From the NCBI GenBank assembly GCA_002386525.1, contig DGIS01000020.1:84513-148512 (forward strand): 64,000 bases of DNA. Direction: 5' to 3'. The notes under the pieces are model-generated. The model was not told the DNA's origin. It made no database searches and saw nothing but the letters and a program-made list of their open reading frames with translations. The stretch is from Sphingobacterium sp. UBA4616. GTDB lineage: Bacteria; Bacteroidota; Bacteroidia; Sphingobacteriales; Sphingobacteriaceae. This document shows positions 1 to 9,863 of this stretch, piece after piece. Position numbers and translations under genes: made by a program. Within the stretch, counting starts at the first letter, position 1. Every line of letters begins with the position of its first letter.

Positions 1-87
1 AACTACTTTAATAGCGAAATGTTATTTTATCCTTGTTTAAACGCATTTGTTTAGAATGATTATAAATTGATATTAAAGGTCACAAAA

Positions 88-120
88 TTGTCAGCGATTT
101 ATTAATAAATCATACTTTTG
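88..120 (+). promoter_or_regulatory. Promoter of the act-cox respiratory operon
   Basis: A Bacteroidota-type promoter is visible: TTG at 88-90, a 22-base spacer and a perfect TAnnTTTG box (TACTTTTG) at 113-120. It predicts transcription from about position 125 and a leader of about 80 bases with a run of six G at 132-137. It is the only such box I see upstream of the eight-gene operon. Confidence 0.6.
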
Positions 121-204
121 TGGCATTGTTAGGGGGGTAGTGGCTCCTTTAACCATGGGAGTTAATTTTTTACATTCACAAATAAATAGTATAAAGTGCT
201 AAAT

Positions 205-1467
205 ATGAGAACTATCTCATCCGTTTTGGGAAGCCTTGCGAGGGTGGTGTCAACGAGTTTGATGCTATTATTTGCCGTTACGACGTTGCATGCGCAAGAT
301 GTCAAGGAAGGTGAAAAAATCTTCAAATCTAAGTGTACATCCTGTCACGCCATTGACAGAAAAGTGGTCGGTCCTGCTTTGAAAGGGATTCCAGAGACGA
401 AAGACGAAGCTTGGTTAATCAAGTGGATCAAGAACTCTCAGGCGTTAATTGCTTCTGGTGATGCTGAGGCGATTAAAATCTTCGAAGAGAACAACAAGCT
501 TGTGATGACTTCTTTTACTGATTTATCTGATGATCAGGTTAGATCGGTATTAGCGTATATCACGGATGCTTCTAAGGAGAAACCGAAAGATGCAACCAAT
601 GGTGGTGCTGGTGCTAAAGATGATAACGCGTCGATGTTCATGATTTTGGGCTTGATCGCAGTTGTTGTTTTGGCTGTGGTGGTTATTGTGGTGTTGAATC
701 GTGTGATTCGTACGCTGGAAAATGTAATTGCTAAAAACCAGGAAGCTATTGCTGCACAACAGGAACCAGAAGATAATCAGCGTTTTGTGAAGTTTGCGAA
801 AGCATTCGTTAAAAACAAAAAACTGGTTGGTTTTACGGTATTGATGTTGGTTGCTTTATTAGCTGTAGGCGGTTGGAAAACGATGTGGAATGTTGGTGTT
901 CACCAAGGCTATCAGCCGGTTCAACCCATTAAGTTCTCACACCAAATCCACGCGGGTGTTAACAAAATTGAGTGTCAATACTGTCACGGTGGTGCATTTA
1001 AATCAAAAAATGCGTCTATTCCATCGGCCAACGTATGTATGAACTGTCACAATACAGTCACTGCTTCTGAGCATTATGATGGTGAAATTTCTCCGGAAAT
1101 TGCTAAAATCTACCGTGCTTTGGATTGGGATCCTGATACGCGTACTTACGGTAACAATCCGAAACCAATTCAATGGGTTCGTATCCACAACTTGCCTGAT
1201 TTTGCTTACTTCAATCACTCACAACACGTTGTAGTGGCTGGTGTGGAATGTCAGACTTGTCATGGTCCAATTCAGAATATGGAAGAGGTGTACCAATACT
1301 CTCCATTGACGATGAAATGGTGTGTTGATTGTCACAAAAAGACAGATATCAAGTCGGATAATAAATACTATGAAGATTTGATTAAAGCACACGAAAGAAT
1401 TAAGAAGGGTGAAAAAATGACTGCAGCCATGATCGGTGGTCTTGAGTGTGGTAAATGTCACTATTAA
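205..1467 (+). CDS. actA: Alternative complex III subunit ActA, hexaheme cytochrome c (monoheme-pentaheme fusion)
   Basis: Multiheme cytochrome c of alternative complex III, which oxidises menaquinol and passes electrons to the terminal oxidase. The 420-residue protein starts with a signal-anchor segment, then a monoheme cytochrome c domain (CTSCH near residue 44), a long hydrophobic helix (about 147-172), a charged linker, a second membrane helix (about 207-228) and a periplasmic domain with five more CxxCH motifs (CQYCH, CMNCH, CQTCH, CVDCH, CGKCH), the last at the very C terminus. The pentaheme part is the classic ActA; the N-terminal monoheme domain is an addition. I chose ATG 205; a GTG at 196 would add three residues. 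It is first in an operon with actBCDEF and coxBA. Confidence 0.9.
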   Translation: MRTISSVLGSLARVVSTSLMLLFAVTTLHAQDVKEGEKIFKSKCTSCHAIDRKVVGPALKGIPETKDEAWLIKWIKNSQALIASGDAEAIKIFEENNKLVMTSFTDLSDDQVRSVLAYITDASKEKPKDATNGGAGAKDDNASMFMILGLIAVVVLAVVVIVVLNRVIRTLENVIAKNQEAIAAQQEPEDNQRFVKFAKAFVKNKKLVGFTVLMLVALLAVGGWKTMWNVGVHQGYQPVQPIKFSHQIHAGVNKIECQYCHGGAFKSKNASIPSANVCMNCHNTVTASEHYDGEISPEIAKIYRALDWDPDTRTYGNNPKPIQWVRIHNLPDFAYFNHSQHVVVAGVECQTCHGPIQNMEEVYQYSPLTMKWCVDCHKKTDIKSDNKYYEDLIKAHERIKKGEKMTAAMIGGLECGKCHY

Positions 1468-1504
1468 TAATTATTTGAAATACGCAATCTTATATACAGC
1501 TTAA

Positions 1505-4500
1505 ATGGATAGCAATAAAAAATATTGGAAAGGTTTGGAAGAGTTAAATCAAACTCCTGCTTTCGTTGAAGGAAGCAAGGGTGAGTTTGCCGAATCTATT
1601 CCTGTAGAAGATGTATTAAATGAAGCTGGCTTGAGCACAAAAACTCCTCGCCGTGACTTCTTGAAAGCATTAGGATTTGGTTTGGGTGCTGTTTCTTTAG
1701 CGGCTTGTAACCGTACTCCTGTGCATAAGGCAGTTCCTTATTTGATTAAACCTGAAGAGGTAACTCCAGGTATCCCTAACTATTATGCTTCGACGTTCAA
1801 CGGTCAAAGTATCTTGGTTAAAACACGCGAAGGTCGTCCGATCAATGTTGAGCCTAATCCGAATGCAATTGGTTTGAACCAAGGTTTGGATTCAACAACA
1901 GCTGCTTCTGTATTGGATTTATATGATGAGTCCAAATTGAAACAGGCACAATTGAAAGGTCAAGATGTGGAGTGGTCCAAATTGGATGGGGAAGTTGTTA
2001 AAGCGTTAAATGCTGCGGCGTCTTCTGGTAAACAAATTACGATCGTTTCTAATACGGTAAACAGTCCTTCAACCTTGGCAGCTATTGCTGCTTTCGGAAC
2101 GAAATTCCCTACGGTTAACCATGTACAATACGATGCTGTATCTTACAGCGGTATTATTGAAGCGAATAAGGCTTCTTTTGGTAGAGCAGTAGTTCCGTCC
2201 TATAATTTTGAAAATGCAAATGTGATTGTTTCTGTTGCGGCTGATTTCTTAGGAACTTGGTTAGCAGGTGAGGAGCATACACAACAATACGCTAAAAATC
2301 GTGACTATAAATCGTTGAAAAACGGAAAAATGTCACGTCACGTGCAATTTGAATCTGGTCTTTCCATGACGGGTACAAATGCTGATGCTCGTATCGCTAT
2401 CAAACCTTCGGAAGAGGGGGCTACCTTAATCGCTTTGTATAATGCAATTACTGGTCAATCATTGGCTGGAGCAACTGCAAACAAAAAAGCGCAAAAAGGT
2501 GTAGCATTAGCGGCCAAAGAATTGGTGAATAGCAAAGGCGCGGCTGTTGTTGTTGCAGGGTCTAACGATGTCAATGTACAGGTATTGGTTAATGCAATCA
2601 ACGTTGCATTGGGCGCTTATGGTACTATCATCGACTTGGATAACTATTCTAAACAATACCAAGGTTCGGATTCTTCGTTCCAAGCGTTCTTAGCTGCTGC
2701 GAAATCTGGGCAAGTTGGCGTTGCGTTCTTCTTGAACAGCAACCCTGTTTATGATTACTTCAAAGCAGAGGATGTAAAAGCTGCGTTGAAGCAGATTCCT
2801 TTCACGTTGTCATTCGCGCAGCGTGCAGATGAAACTGCGTCTGAATTGACTGCTATCGCTCCAGCAAGTACTTTCTTAGAGTCTTGGGGTGATTCCAATC
2901 CAAAAGAAGGGTTGTATTCAATTATCCAACCAACGATTAATCCTGTTTTCAAAACACGTCAAGTTGAGCAAAGCTTGTTGACTTGGGCTGGAAATAATAC
3001 AGATATGTACAACTTTGTTAAGAATCTGTGGTCTACACAAATTTTAGCGGGTTCTACGAAAAACTGGGATGCTGTATTGCAGACTGGTTTTGAATATAAA
3101 GGTGCCAAAGCGGCAACAGCTCCTGCTTTTACAGGAAATGCTGCAGCAGCGGCTTCGGCAATTGAGGCATCAAGCAAGGCGATTGCAGGGGAGTTTGAAT
3201 TGAAACTTTATGAGCCTGCTGGTCTTCGTGACGGTCGCTACGCAAACAATGCTTACTTACAAGAGTTACCTGACCCAGTTTCTAAAGTAACTTGGGATAA
3301 CTATGCTGCTCTTAATCCGAAAGATGCTGAGAAATTAGGTTTGGGTGAAGACGGTAAAGTAACTGTCAAAGCAAATGGTGTTGAATTGGAATTGCCCGTT
3401 GTACAACAACCAGGACAAGCTCAAGGAACAGTTTCCGTTGCTGTAGGTTACGGCCGTACAAAAGTGGGTAAAGCAGGTAATGAAGTTGGTAAAAACGCGT
3501 TCCCTTTTGCTTCGATCATCAATGGTACAGTACAAGGTGTTGCTAAGGCAACTGTAGCGAAAGCGTCTGGAACTTACCAATTGGCACAAACACAAACACA
3601 CCATACCATCGAAGGTCGTAACGTTATCCGTGAGACGACATTTGCGAAATATTTGAAAGATCCTAACTCGGAGGCAGGACGCTTTACAGATAATCACAAA
3701 ACATACGATTTGTGGAACAAGTATGAGCAACCAGGTCACAAATGGGTGATGGCGATCGACTTGAACGCATGTACAGGTTGTGGTGCTTGTATCGTAGCTT
3801 GTAACGTTGAAAATAATATTCCTGTTGTTGGTCGTGATGAGGTTCGCCGTCGTCGTGAGATGCACTGGTTACGTATTGACCGTTATTATACGATCGAAGG
3901 AAAAGATCAAGATCTTACAAAAGAGAAGGAAATTGCGAAAGCTTCGGCTGATTTAGATTTCGAAGATGTCACTGTTGTTCACCAACCGATGTTGTGTCAG
4001 CACTGTGGTCACGCACCTTGTGAGACGGTTTGTCCGGTATTGGCAACAGTACACTCTTCAGAAGGTTTGAACCACATGGCTTACAACCGTTGCTTTGGTA
4101 CACGTTACTGTGCAAATAACTGTCCTTTCAAAGTGCGTCGTTTCAACTGGTTCGCCTACTGGAATGATTCCCGCTTTGACAACTACTTGAACAATGAATT
4201 TACACAGTTGGTATTAAACCCAGATGTCGTAACACGTTCACGTGGGGTAATGGAGAAATGCTCAATGTGTATCCAACGTATCCAAGCAGGTAAATTACAA
4301 GCTAAGATTGAAAATCGCAAAGTGAAAGATGGCGATATCCAAATGGCTTGTCAACAAGCATGTTCTGCAAATGCAATCATCTTTGGAGATGCCAATGATC
4401 CAGCATCAGAAGTATCTAAAGCATTACGCAACGAGCGTGTTTATTACGTACTTGAGGAAATCAATGTTCAACCGGGTATCGGTTATATGACAAAAGTTAG

Positions 4501-4519
4501 AAACACTTTTGAGGCGTAA
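1505..4519 (+). CDS. actB: Alternative complex III subunit ActB, molybdopterin-like plus iron-sulfur fusion
   Basis: Large extracytoplasmic subunit of alternative complex III, 1004 residues. Near residue 49 it has a twin-arginine motif (RRDFLKALG) followed by a lipobox-like LAAC, so it is probably exported by Tat and lipid-anchored. The N-terminal two thirds resembles the molybdopterin oxidoreductase fold, which in this complex carries no cofactor. The C-terminal third, from about residue 756, has four cysteine groups (CTGCGACIVAC; CQHCGHAPC with ETVCP; CFGTRYCANNCP; CSMC with CQQAC) for iron-sulfur clusters. B1 and B2 halves are fused, as is usual in Bacteroidota. It lies 37 bases after actA. 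Confidence 0.92.
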   Translation: MDSNKKYWKGLEELNQTPAFVEGSKGEFAESIPVEDVLNEAGLSTKTPRRDFLKALGFGLGAVSLAACNRTPVHKAVPYLIKPEEVTPGIPNYYASTFNGQSILVKTREGRPINVEPNPNAIGLNQGLDSTTAASVLDLYDESKLKQAQLKGQDVEWSKLDGEVVKALNAAASSGKQITIVSNTVNSPSTLAAIAAFGTKFPTVNHVQYDAVSYSGIIEANKASFGRAVVPSYNFENANVIVSVAADFLGTWLAGEEHTQQYAKNRDYKSLKNGKMSRHVQFESGLSMTGTNADARIAIKPSEEGATLIALYNAITGQSLAGATANKKAQKGVALAAKELVNSKGAAVVVAGSNDVNVQVLVNAINVALGAYGTIIDLDNYSKQYQGSDSSFQAFLAAAKSGQVGVAFFLNSNPVYDYFKAEDVKAALKQIPFTLSFAQRADETASELTAIAPASTFLESWGDSNPKEGLYSIIQPTINPVFKTRQVEQSLLTWAGNNTDMYNFVKNLWSTQILAGSTKNWDAVLQTGFEYKGAKAATAPAFTGNAAAAASAIEASSKAIAGEFELKLYEPAGLRDGRYANNAYLQELPDPVSKVTWDNYAALNPKDAEKLGLGEDGKVTVKANGVELELPVVQQPGQAQGTVSVAVGYGRTKVGKAGNEVGKNAFPFASIINGTVQGVAKATVAKASGTYQLAQTQTHHTIEGRNVIRETTFAKYLKDPNSEAGRFTDNHKTYDLWNKYEQPGHKWVMAIDLNACTGCGACIVACNVENNIPVVGRDEVRRRREMHWLRIDRYYTIEGKDQDLTKEKEIAKASADLDFEDVTVVHQPMLCQHCGHAPCETVCPVLATVHSSEGLNHMAYNRCFGTRYCANNCPFKVRRFNWFAYWNDSRFDNYLNNEFTQLVLNPDVVTRSRGVMEKCSMCIQRIQAGKLQAKIENRKVKDGDIQMACQQACSANAIIFGDANDPASEVSKALRNERVYYVLEEINVQPGIGYMTKVRNTFEA

Positions 4520-4548
4520 TCTTGTACAATATTTGAAATAAAAATACT

Positions 4549-6033
4549 ATGTCATCGCATAACGAATCAATATTAAGAGAACCATTAATGACCGGTAAGG
4601 ACATTACGTATGCAAAAATTACGGATGATATCTTACTACCGGTTGAAAATAAACCAAATAAAGCATGGTGGATTGGTTTTACCGTAGCTGTATTGGGTGC
4701 TTTATTATGGGTAGTTAGCGTTAGTTATACCTTTTGGACAGGTATCGGCGCTTGGGGTCTGAATAAAACTGTAGGCTGGGCTTGGGATATCACCGACTTC
4801 GTATGGTGGGTAGGTATCGGTCACGCGGGTACGTTGATTTCAGCTGTATTATTAATCTTCCGCCAGAACTGGCGTAATTCAATCAACCGTTCTGCAGAGG
4901 CGATGACGATCTTTGCGGTAATCTGTGCGGCAACATACGTTGTTGCTCACATGGGTCGTCCTTGGTTGGCCTATTGGATTTTCCCACTTCCAAATCAATT
5001 TGGATCACTTTGGGTAAACTTTAACTCTCCTTTAGTATGGGATGCGTTCGCGATCTCGACATACTTTACAGTATCCTTGGTATTTTGGTACTGTGGTTTG
5101 TTGCCGGATATTGCAACAATTCGTGACCGTGCTACTGGATTAAAACAAAAAATCTATTCTGTATTATCATTTGGATGGAATGGTTCAGTTAAGACTTGGC
5201 AACGTTTTGAAATCGTGTCCTTGATCTTGGCTGGTATTTCTACTCCACTCGTACTTTCTGTACACACGATCGTATCCATGGACTTTGCAACTTCGGTTAT
5301 TCCTGGATGGCACACGACGATCTTCCCGCCATATTTCGTGGCTGGTGCGATCTTCTCAGGTTTCGCGATGGTACAGACCTTATTGTTGATCTTACGTAAA
5401 GTAATGAATTTTGAGAACTACATTACGATGTTCCATATTGAATCGATGAATATCATCATCATGACAACAGGTTCTATCGTGGGTGTAGCTTATTTGACCG
5501 AGTTATTTATCGCGATGTACTCTCGCTCAGAATACGAAATGTATGCGTTCGAGAATCGTATGTTAGGTCCATACGCTTGGGCTTACTGGTCGATGATGAC
5601 GTGTAACGTAATTTCTCCACAGTTATTCTGGTTCAAGAAAATCCGTACAAGTATTCCTATCTCTTGGATCTTATCTATTGTTGTTAACATCGGTATGTGG
5701 TTTGAGCGTTTTGTAATTATCGTGACTTCATTGCACCGTGATTACTTGCCTTCATCTTGGGCAATGTTCTACCCAACTTGGACAGACGTAGGAATCTTTG
5801 TAGGTTCGATTGGACTGTTCTTTACATTATTCTTGTTGTTCTTACGTTTCTTACCGGGTATCGCTATCGCCGAAGTGAAATTGTTGTTGAAATCATCTTC
5901 ATTACAACATAAAACCAAGTTGGCTCAAGAAGGTGCATTCCCTGACGAACAAGTGAAGTACTTCCAAGAATCATTGGAGAAATATGATTCAGTGACAGAA
6001 GAAGAGATTAAAGAATTATCAGTTAGAAAATAA
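4549..6033 (+). CDS. actC: Alternative complex III subunit ActC, NrfD/PsrC-like integral membrane protein
   Basis: Polytopic membrane subunit of 494 residues of the NrfD/PsrC family, expected to hold the menaquinol site. About ten hydrophobic helices are visible, with family-like segments such as WWVGIGHAGTLISAVLL near residue 85 and the LSVHTIVSMDFA stretch near residue 240. Both termini are cytoplasmic-looking and charged. It sits 29 bases after actB and six bases before actD, the standard act order. A second NrfD-like gene (actF) follows in the same operon. Confidence 0.9.
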   Translation: MSSHNESILREPLMTGKDITYAKITDDILLPVENKPNKAWWIGFTVAVLGALLWVVSVSYTFWTGIGAWGLNKTVGWAWDITDFVWWVGIGHAGTLISAVLLIFRQNWRNSINRSAEAMTIFAVICAATYVVAHMGRPWLAYWIFPLPNQFGSLWVNFNSPLVWDAFAISTYFTVSLVFWYCGLLPDIATIRDRATGLKQKIYSVLSFGWNGSVKTWQRFEIVSLILAGISTPLVLSVHTIVSMDFATSVIPGWHTTIFPPYFVAGAIFSGFAMVQTLLLILRKVMNFENYITMFHIESMNIIIMTTGSIVGVAYLTELFIAMYSRSEYEMYAFENRMLGPYAWAYWSMMTCNVISPQLFWFKKIRTSIPISWILSIVVNIGMWFERFVIIVTSLHRDYLPSSWAMFYPTWTDVGIFVGSIGLFFTLFLLFLRFLPGIAIAEVKLLLKSSSLQHKTKLAQEGAFPDEQVKYFQESLEKYDSVTEEEIKELSVRK

Positions 6034-6039
6034 TCAGCA

Positions 6040-6576
6040 ATGAGCAATACAAAATATATATTAGGTAGTTTTGCGGATCCCGATGATATGATGCATGGGA
6101 TCGACAAATTGCAAGCAAACAATATAAGTATTTACGACTGCTTTACTCCGATGCCTATTCACGGCATCGAAGCAAAGCTGGGTGTGAAACCTTCTCGCTT
6201 GCCTATCGCAGCATTTTGCTTTGGAGCATTAGGAACGACATTAGGTTTTAGTTTGTTGTATTATACAATGGCGTACGATTGGCCGATGAATATCGGTGGT
6301 AAGCCATCTTTTGGTATGCCGAACTTTGTTCCGGTTACATTTGAGGTTACCATCTTATTGTGTGCTTTGGGTATGGTTGCTACATTCTTCTTCCGTAACC
6401 ACTTATTCCCAGGACGTACACCTCGTGTAATGGACTTGAGAGCAACAGATGATCGTTTCATCCTTGCAGTAGATGCCAAAGAAAATACAGATCACGCTTT
6501 GATCGATAGCTTATTGAAAGAAGCTGGTGCTGTTGAAGTTAAGTACAATTATAGAAAATATGTTAGCTATGAATAA
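6040..6576 (+). CDS. actD: Alternative complex III subunit ActD (DUF3341)
   Basis: Small membrane subunit of 178 residues of the DUF3341 family. The N-terminal part (to about residue 55) is soluble and begins with an ILGSFADPDDMMHGI segment typical of ActD. Two transmembrane helices follow (about 58-78 and 103-124), then a soluble C terminus. In known complexes ActD packs against ActC and has no cofactor. Its last eight bases overlap actE at ATGAATAA, suggesting translational coupling. Confidence 0.87.
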   Translation: MSNTKYILGSFADPDDMMHGIDKLQANNISIYDCFTPMPIHGIEAKLGVKPSRLPIAAFCFGALGTTLGFSLLYYTMAYDWPMNIGGKPSFGMPNFVPVTFEVTILLCALGMVATFFFRNHLFPGRTPRVMDLRATDDRFILAVDAKENTDHALIDSLLKEAGAVEVKYNYRKYVSYE

Positions 6577-7198
6577 GAAGAATTTACTTGGAACGCTATG
6601 CGCCGCTGTGGCATTGACAGCACTTGTTTCTTCTTGTGGTGACAAAACAACTCGTAGTACAGGTTTAGAGTTTTCTCGTAACATGTACGATCCGCTTGCT
6701 TTCAATCCGGATCAACCTAATGCGAATTTTGCTGATGGAAAAACAGCGCAAACACCTCCTAAAGGTACGGATCCTATCGGTTTTACTCGTTTTGAGTATG
6801 CCAATACATTAGAGGATTATGAGCGTGCAGGAAGAGAAGTAAAAAGTCCTTTAGTCGTAAATGCCGAAAATCTTGAAAAAGGTAAAGCTTTGTTCACAAC
6901 GTATTGCTCTGTATGCCATGGTGTAGAGGGTAAAGGTGATGGTCCTATCACCAAAGACCGTAGCGTGACAGATTCAAGAGGTACCCGTCAATTGGAGAAC
7001 TTTCCTCCGCCACCATCTTATCATAGAACAGATGCGGCGAACTCTTCACGAGGTGGTTTGATGGCTGACTTGACTGATGGTAAAATTTACCATACAATTT
7101 ATTACGGACACAACTCCATGGGATCACATGCGTCTCAATTATCTCCAGAGGAGAGATGGAAAGTTGTTATGTATGTTCACGAATTACAAAAGAAATAA
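6569..7198 (+). CDS. actE: Alternative complex III subunit ActE, monoheme cytochrome c lipoprotein
   Basis: Monoheme cytochrome c of the complex, 209 residues from ATG 6569. The N terminus is a lipoprotein signal peptide ending at a LVSSC lipobox, so the mature protein should be lipid-anchored. A single CSVCH heme site lies near residue 112, and a distal methionine is plausible in the HNSMGSHASQL segment near residue 180. A longer reading from 6527 or 6560 is open but would place extra residues before the signal peptide inside actD, so I prefer 6569. Confidence 0.88.
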   Translation: MNKKNLLGTLCAAVALTALVSSCGDKTTRSTGLEFSRNMYDPLAFNPDQPNANFADGKTAQTPPKGTDPIGFTRFEYANTLEDYERAGREVKSPLVVNAENLEKGKALFTTYCSVCHGVEGKGDGPITKDRSVTDSRGTRQLENFPPPPSYHRTDAANSSRGGLMADLTDGKIYHTIYYGHNSMGSHASQLSPEERWKVVMYVHELQKK

Positions 7199-7217
7199 TC
7201 TAACATCAGATATATAA

Positions 7218-8453
7218 ATGGGAACTCACAGTCATCATCACGATTATAATTTCAACGAGCGATACGAGTTTGCTGGCAAAGCTAAAATGTTCAGTATTAT
7301 CGCTGTTGTACTAGGTATAGCTGCTGTAGCTATCGGGTTGCTTTCGGGCGATCACGTTACTGTAGAGCGTACTTATGCCAACTTGTTATTGATGGGTTAT
7401 TACTTTACATGTGTATGCGCAGCTGGAACATTCTTTGTTGCCTTGCAATATGTGACCCAATCTGCATGGTCTGCAGGTTTGGTACGTATACCTCAGGCTA
7501 TGGCGAGTGTTTTACCAATTGCTTCATTGATTTTATTAGTTATTGTAGGTTTAGGTTTAACTACACATAATTTATACCATCACTGGAATGCAGACGGTAT
7601 CACTGATCCGCATAGTACAAATTATGACCCTATCATCGCAGGGAAATCTGCTTATTTAAATGTTCCATTCTTCTTGATCCGTCAAGTGGTATTTATGGGT
7701 ACATATAGCATTTTTGCAGTTATTTTTGCGAAACTTTCTTATAAAGAGGATTTGGAAGGCGGATTGACTTCTTATAAAAAGTCATTCAAATTGTCAGCAA
7801 TCTTCTTGGTTATTTTCGGTTTTACCACTCCTATCTGGTCTTTCGATACCGTGATGTCTTTGGAAGCTCACTGGTTTTCGACGATGTTCGGTTGGTATAA
7901 CTTTGCAGCAATGTGGGTAAGTGGTATTTCATGTATTACCATCATTGTTGTTGTGTTGAAGAAAGCGGGTTATATGAACTGGGTAAACGAAAATCATTTA
8001 CACGATTTGGGTAAATTGATGTTCGGTTTCTCGATCTTCTGGACTTACGTTTGGTTTGCACAATTCATGCTGATTTGGTATTCAAACATCCCAGAGGAAA
8101 CAGTTTATTTCTACAAACGTTGGGAACCGGAATACAAACCTTGGTTTTGGTTAAGTATTATCATTAACTTTGTGGCACCTTTGTTATTATTGGTAGACCG
8201 CGATGCAAAACGTAAACAAAACGTTATGTTGTTCGTTGGTATTCTATTGTTGGCTGGTCACTGGCTTGACTATTACATCATGATTATGCCAGGTACCGTA
8301 GCGGAGCACAGAGGATTTGGTGTCATTGAAATCGGAACTGCGCTTGGTTTCTTAGGTTTGTTCACTTTCTTAGTGTTTAGCAAATTAAGCAAACAGGCAT
8401 TGGTGCCTAAAAATCATCCGTTGTTGGATGAGAGTTTGCATCACCAAATATAG
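7218..8453 (+). CDS. actF: Alternative complex III subunit ActF
   Basis: Polytopic membrane protein of 411 residues, a divergent NrfD-type relative of ActC and the last act gene. The N terminus is histidine-rich (HSHHHDY), then about ten hydrophobic helices follow, with conserved-looking FWTYVWFAQFMLIWYSNIPE and HWLDYYIMIMP segments in the C-terminal half. ActC and ActF form the membrane core of alternative complex III in characterised members. coxB follows after 44 bases, so complex III and the oxidase are probably made from one transcript. Confidence 0.9.
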   Translation: MGTHSHHHDYNFNERYEFAGKAKMFSIIAVVLGIAAVAIGLLSGDHVTVERTYANLLLMGYYFTCVCAAGTFFVALQYVTQSAWSAGLVRIPQAMASVLPIASLILLVIVGLGLTTHNLYHHWNADGITDPHSTNYDPIIAGKSAYLNVPFFLIRQVVFMGTYSIFAVIFAKLSYKEDLEGGLTSYKKSFKLSAIFLVIFGFTTPIWSFDTVMSLEAHWFSTMFGWYNFAAMWVSGISCITIIVVVLKKAGYMNWVNENHLHDLGKLMFGFSIFWTYVWFAQFMLIWYSNIPEETVYFYKRWEPEYKPWFWLSIIINFVAPLLLLVDRDAKRKQNVMLFVGILLLAGHWLDYYIMIMPGTVAEHRGFGVIEIGTALGFLGLFTFLVFSKLSKQALVPKNHPLLDESLHHQI

Positions 8454-8497
8454 TTTCACTTTTAAAGGAAGGTTACGTAAAAAACGTTATAAAAGAA

Positions 8498-9835
8498 ATG
8501 AGCTTTAAATTAAATAATAGATTCAAATCCATCTCGGGTTTTGTGCTTGCTCTAGGGTTGCTTTTTGCAAATCCTATCCTGGCGAGTCAACAAGATACAG
8601 TAGCATCTGATTCTGCAAAAGTGGCAACTACAGCGGTAGCGGCCCCTGCAGCGACGGATTCGGTTGCAAAAGATACAACAGCGGCAGCAGGTACTGCTGC
8701 TGTTGCATCTGCTAGTTCTTCTACTGAAGCTAGCGCGGCTGCTCCTGCTGTTGAAGAAGTGAAGCAGATAGACCCTCAGGTTTATAAAAACTTCACATAT
8801 TATGTGTTGTTATTCTTAGTTGTGTGTACAGTCGTTGCCGTTATTGGCAAAGTACTTTCGATCTATGAATTGACAAGAAAAATGAACGGTAAATACAATC
8901 CGTTTGCGAATAACACATTTCAATCGTCATTGTTATTCATTTTCTTGGTCGTATTTCTTTATGGTGTGTATTGGTCCTATGTACATTGGGGAGCAGCTTA
9001 TTGGCGCTCAGCAGTGACGGAGCATGGCGAGCGTATTGATACCATGTTTATCATTACGACAGCGATCACAACATTTGTATTGGTTATCACACACATTCTG
9101 TTGCTAACGTTTACATTTTTGTACCGTATGCGGGCAAAACGTCAAGCTTATTATTACCCACATAACAATGCAATCGAGAAATTGTGGACAATTGTTCCTG
9201 CTGTCGTATTGACAGTATTGGTATTGTTCGGTTTCTTTACGTGGAGATCGATTACAAATATTCCTGAAGATCTTCAGAAATCAGCATTACAGGTTGAGGT
9301 TCTCGGTGAGCAGTTTCAATGGAATGTTCGTTATGCTGGTTCAGATGGCGTTATTGGTAAGCGTAATTATAAAATGACGACGCCAACTAATCCATACGGT
9401 ATTGACTTTAATGATAAAAATTCTTGGGATGATATTCAAGGATCTGAAATTTGGTTGCCTGTCAATAAACCTGTACGTTTCCATATCATTTCAAAAGATA
9501 TTATTCACTCTTTCTACATTCCGGATTTCCGTGTTCAGATTAATGCGGTACCAGGGATGACCAACTATTTCCAATTCACACCTACTGTAACGACAGAAGA
9601 GATGCGCGATCGTTTGGGTGATTATAACTATGACTTCGTGATGTTGTGTAATAAGATCTGTGGATCTGGTCACTACAATATGCAGAAGAAAGTTGTTGTC
9701 GTAACAGAGGAGAAATATAAAGAATGGTTAGCTAAACAAAATAAATATTTTACTGAGGATTTGCAAAAAGAGTTCAGTGGTAAAACAGCTAACGTGAAAA
9801 AGGATAGTGTACAAGTTACAGCATCTTTGAACTAA
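8498..9835 (+). CDS. coxB: Cytochrome c oxidase subunit II
   Basis: Subunit II of an aa3-type oxidase, 445 residues, carrying the CuA electron entry site. The ligand motif CNKICGSGHYNM lies near residue 387, with the upstream histidine in DIIHSFYIPDF near residue 330. After a signal peptide (about 1-30) there is an Ala/Thr/Ser-rich low-complexity linker (about 31-85). Four hydrophobic helices then precede the cupredoxin domain, two more than in textbook subunit II. There is no CxxCH, so unlike caa3 oxidases no cytochrome is fused to it; the donor is presumably an ActA or ActE heme. Confidence 0.93.
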   Translation: MSFKLNNRFKSISGFVLALGLLFANPILASQQDTVASDSAKVATTAVAAPAATDSVAKDTTAAAGTAAVASASSSTEASAAAPAVEEVKQIDPQVYKNFTYYVLLFLVVCTVVAVIGKVLSIYELTRKMNGKYNPFANNTFQSSLLFIFLVVFLYGVYWSYVHWGAAYWRSAVTEHGERIDTMFIITTAITTFVLVITHILLLTFTFLYRMRAKRQAYYYPHNNAIEKLWTIVPAVVLTVLVLFGFFTWRSITNIPEDLQKSALQVEVLGEQFQWNVRYAGSDGVIGKRNYKMTTPTNPYGIDFNDKNSWDDIQGSEIWLPVNKPVRFHIISKDIIHSFYIPDFRVQINAVPGMTNYFQFTPTVTTEEMRDRLGDYNYDFVMLCNKICGSGHYNMQKKVVVVTEEKYKEWLAKQNKYFTEDLQKEFSGKTANVKKDSVQVTASLN

Positions 9836-9863
9836 TTAAGAATTTTTGAATATAAAATCGAAT

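Noticed and set aside
3335..3865. 176-codon minus-strand reading frame inside actB
   Set aside because: It is fully contained in a strongly conserved gene, rich in Cys, Thr and Phe, and is a shadow of the plus-strand codon pattern.
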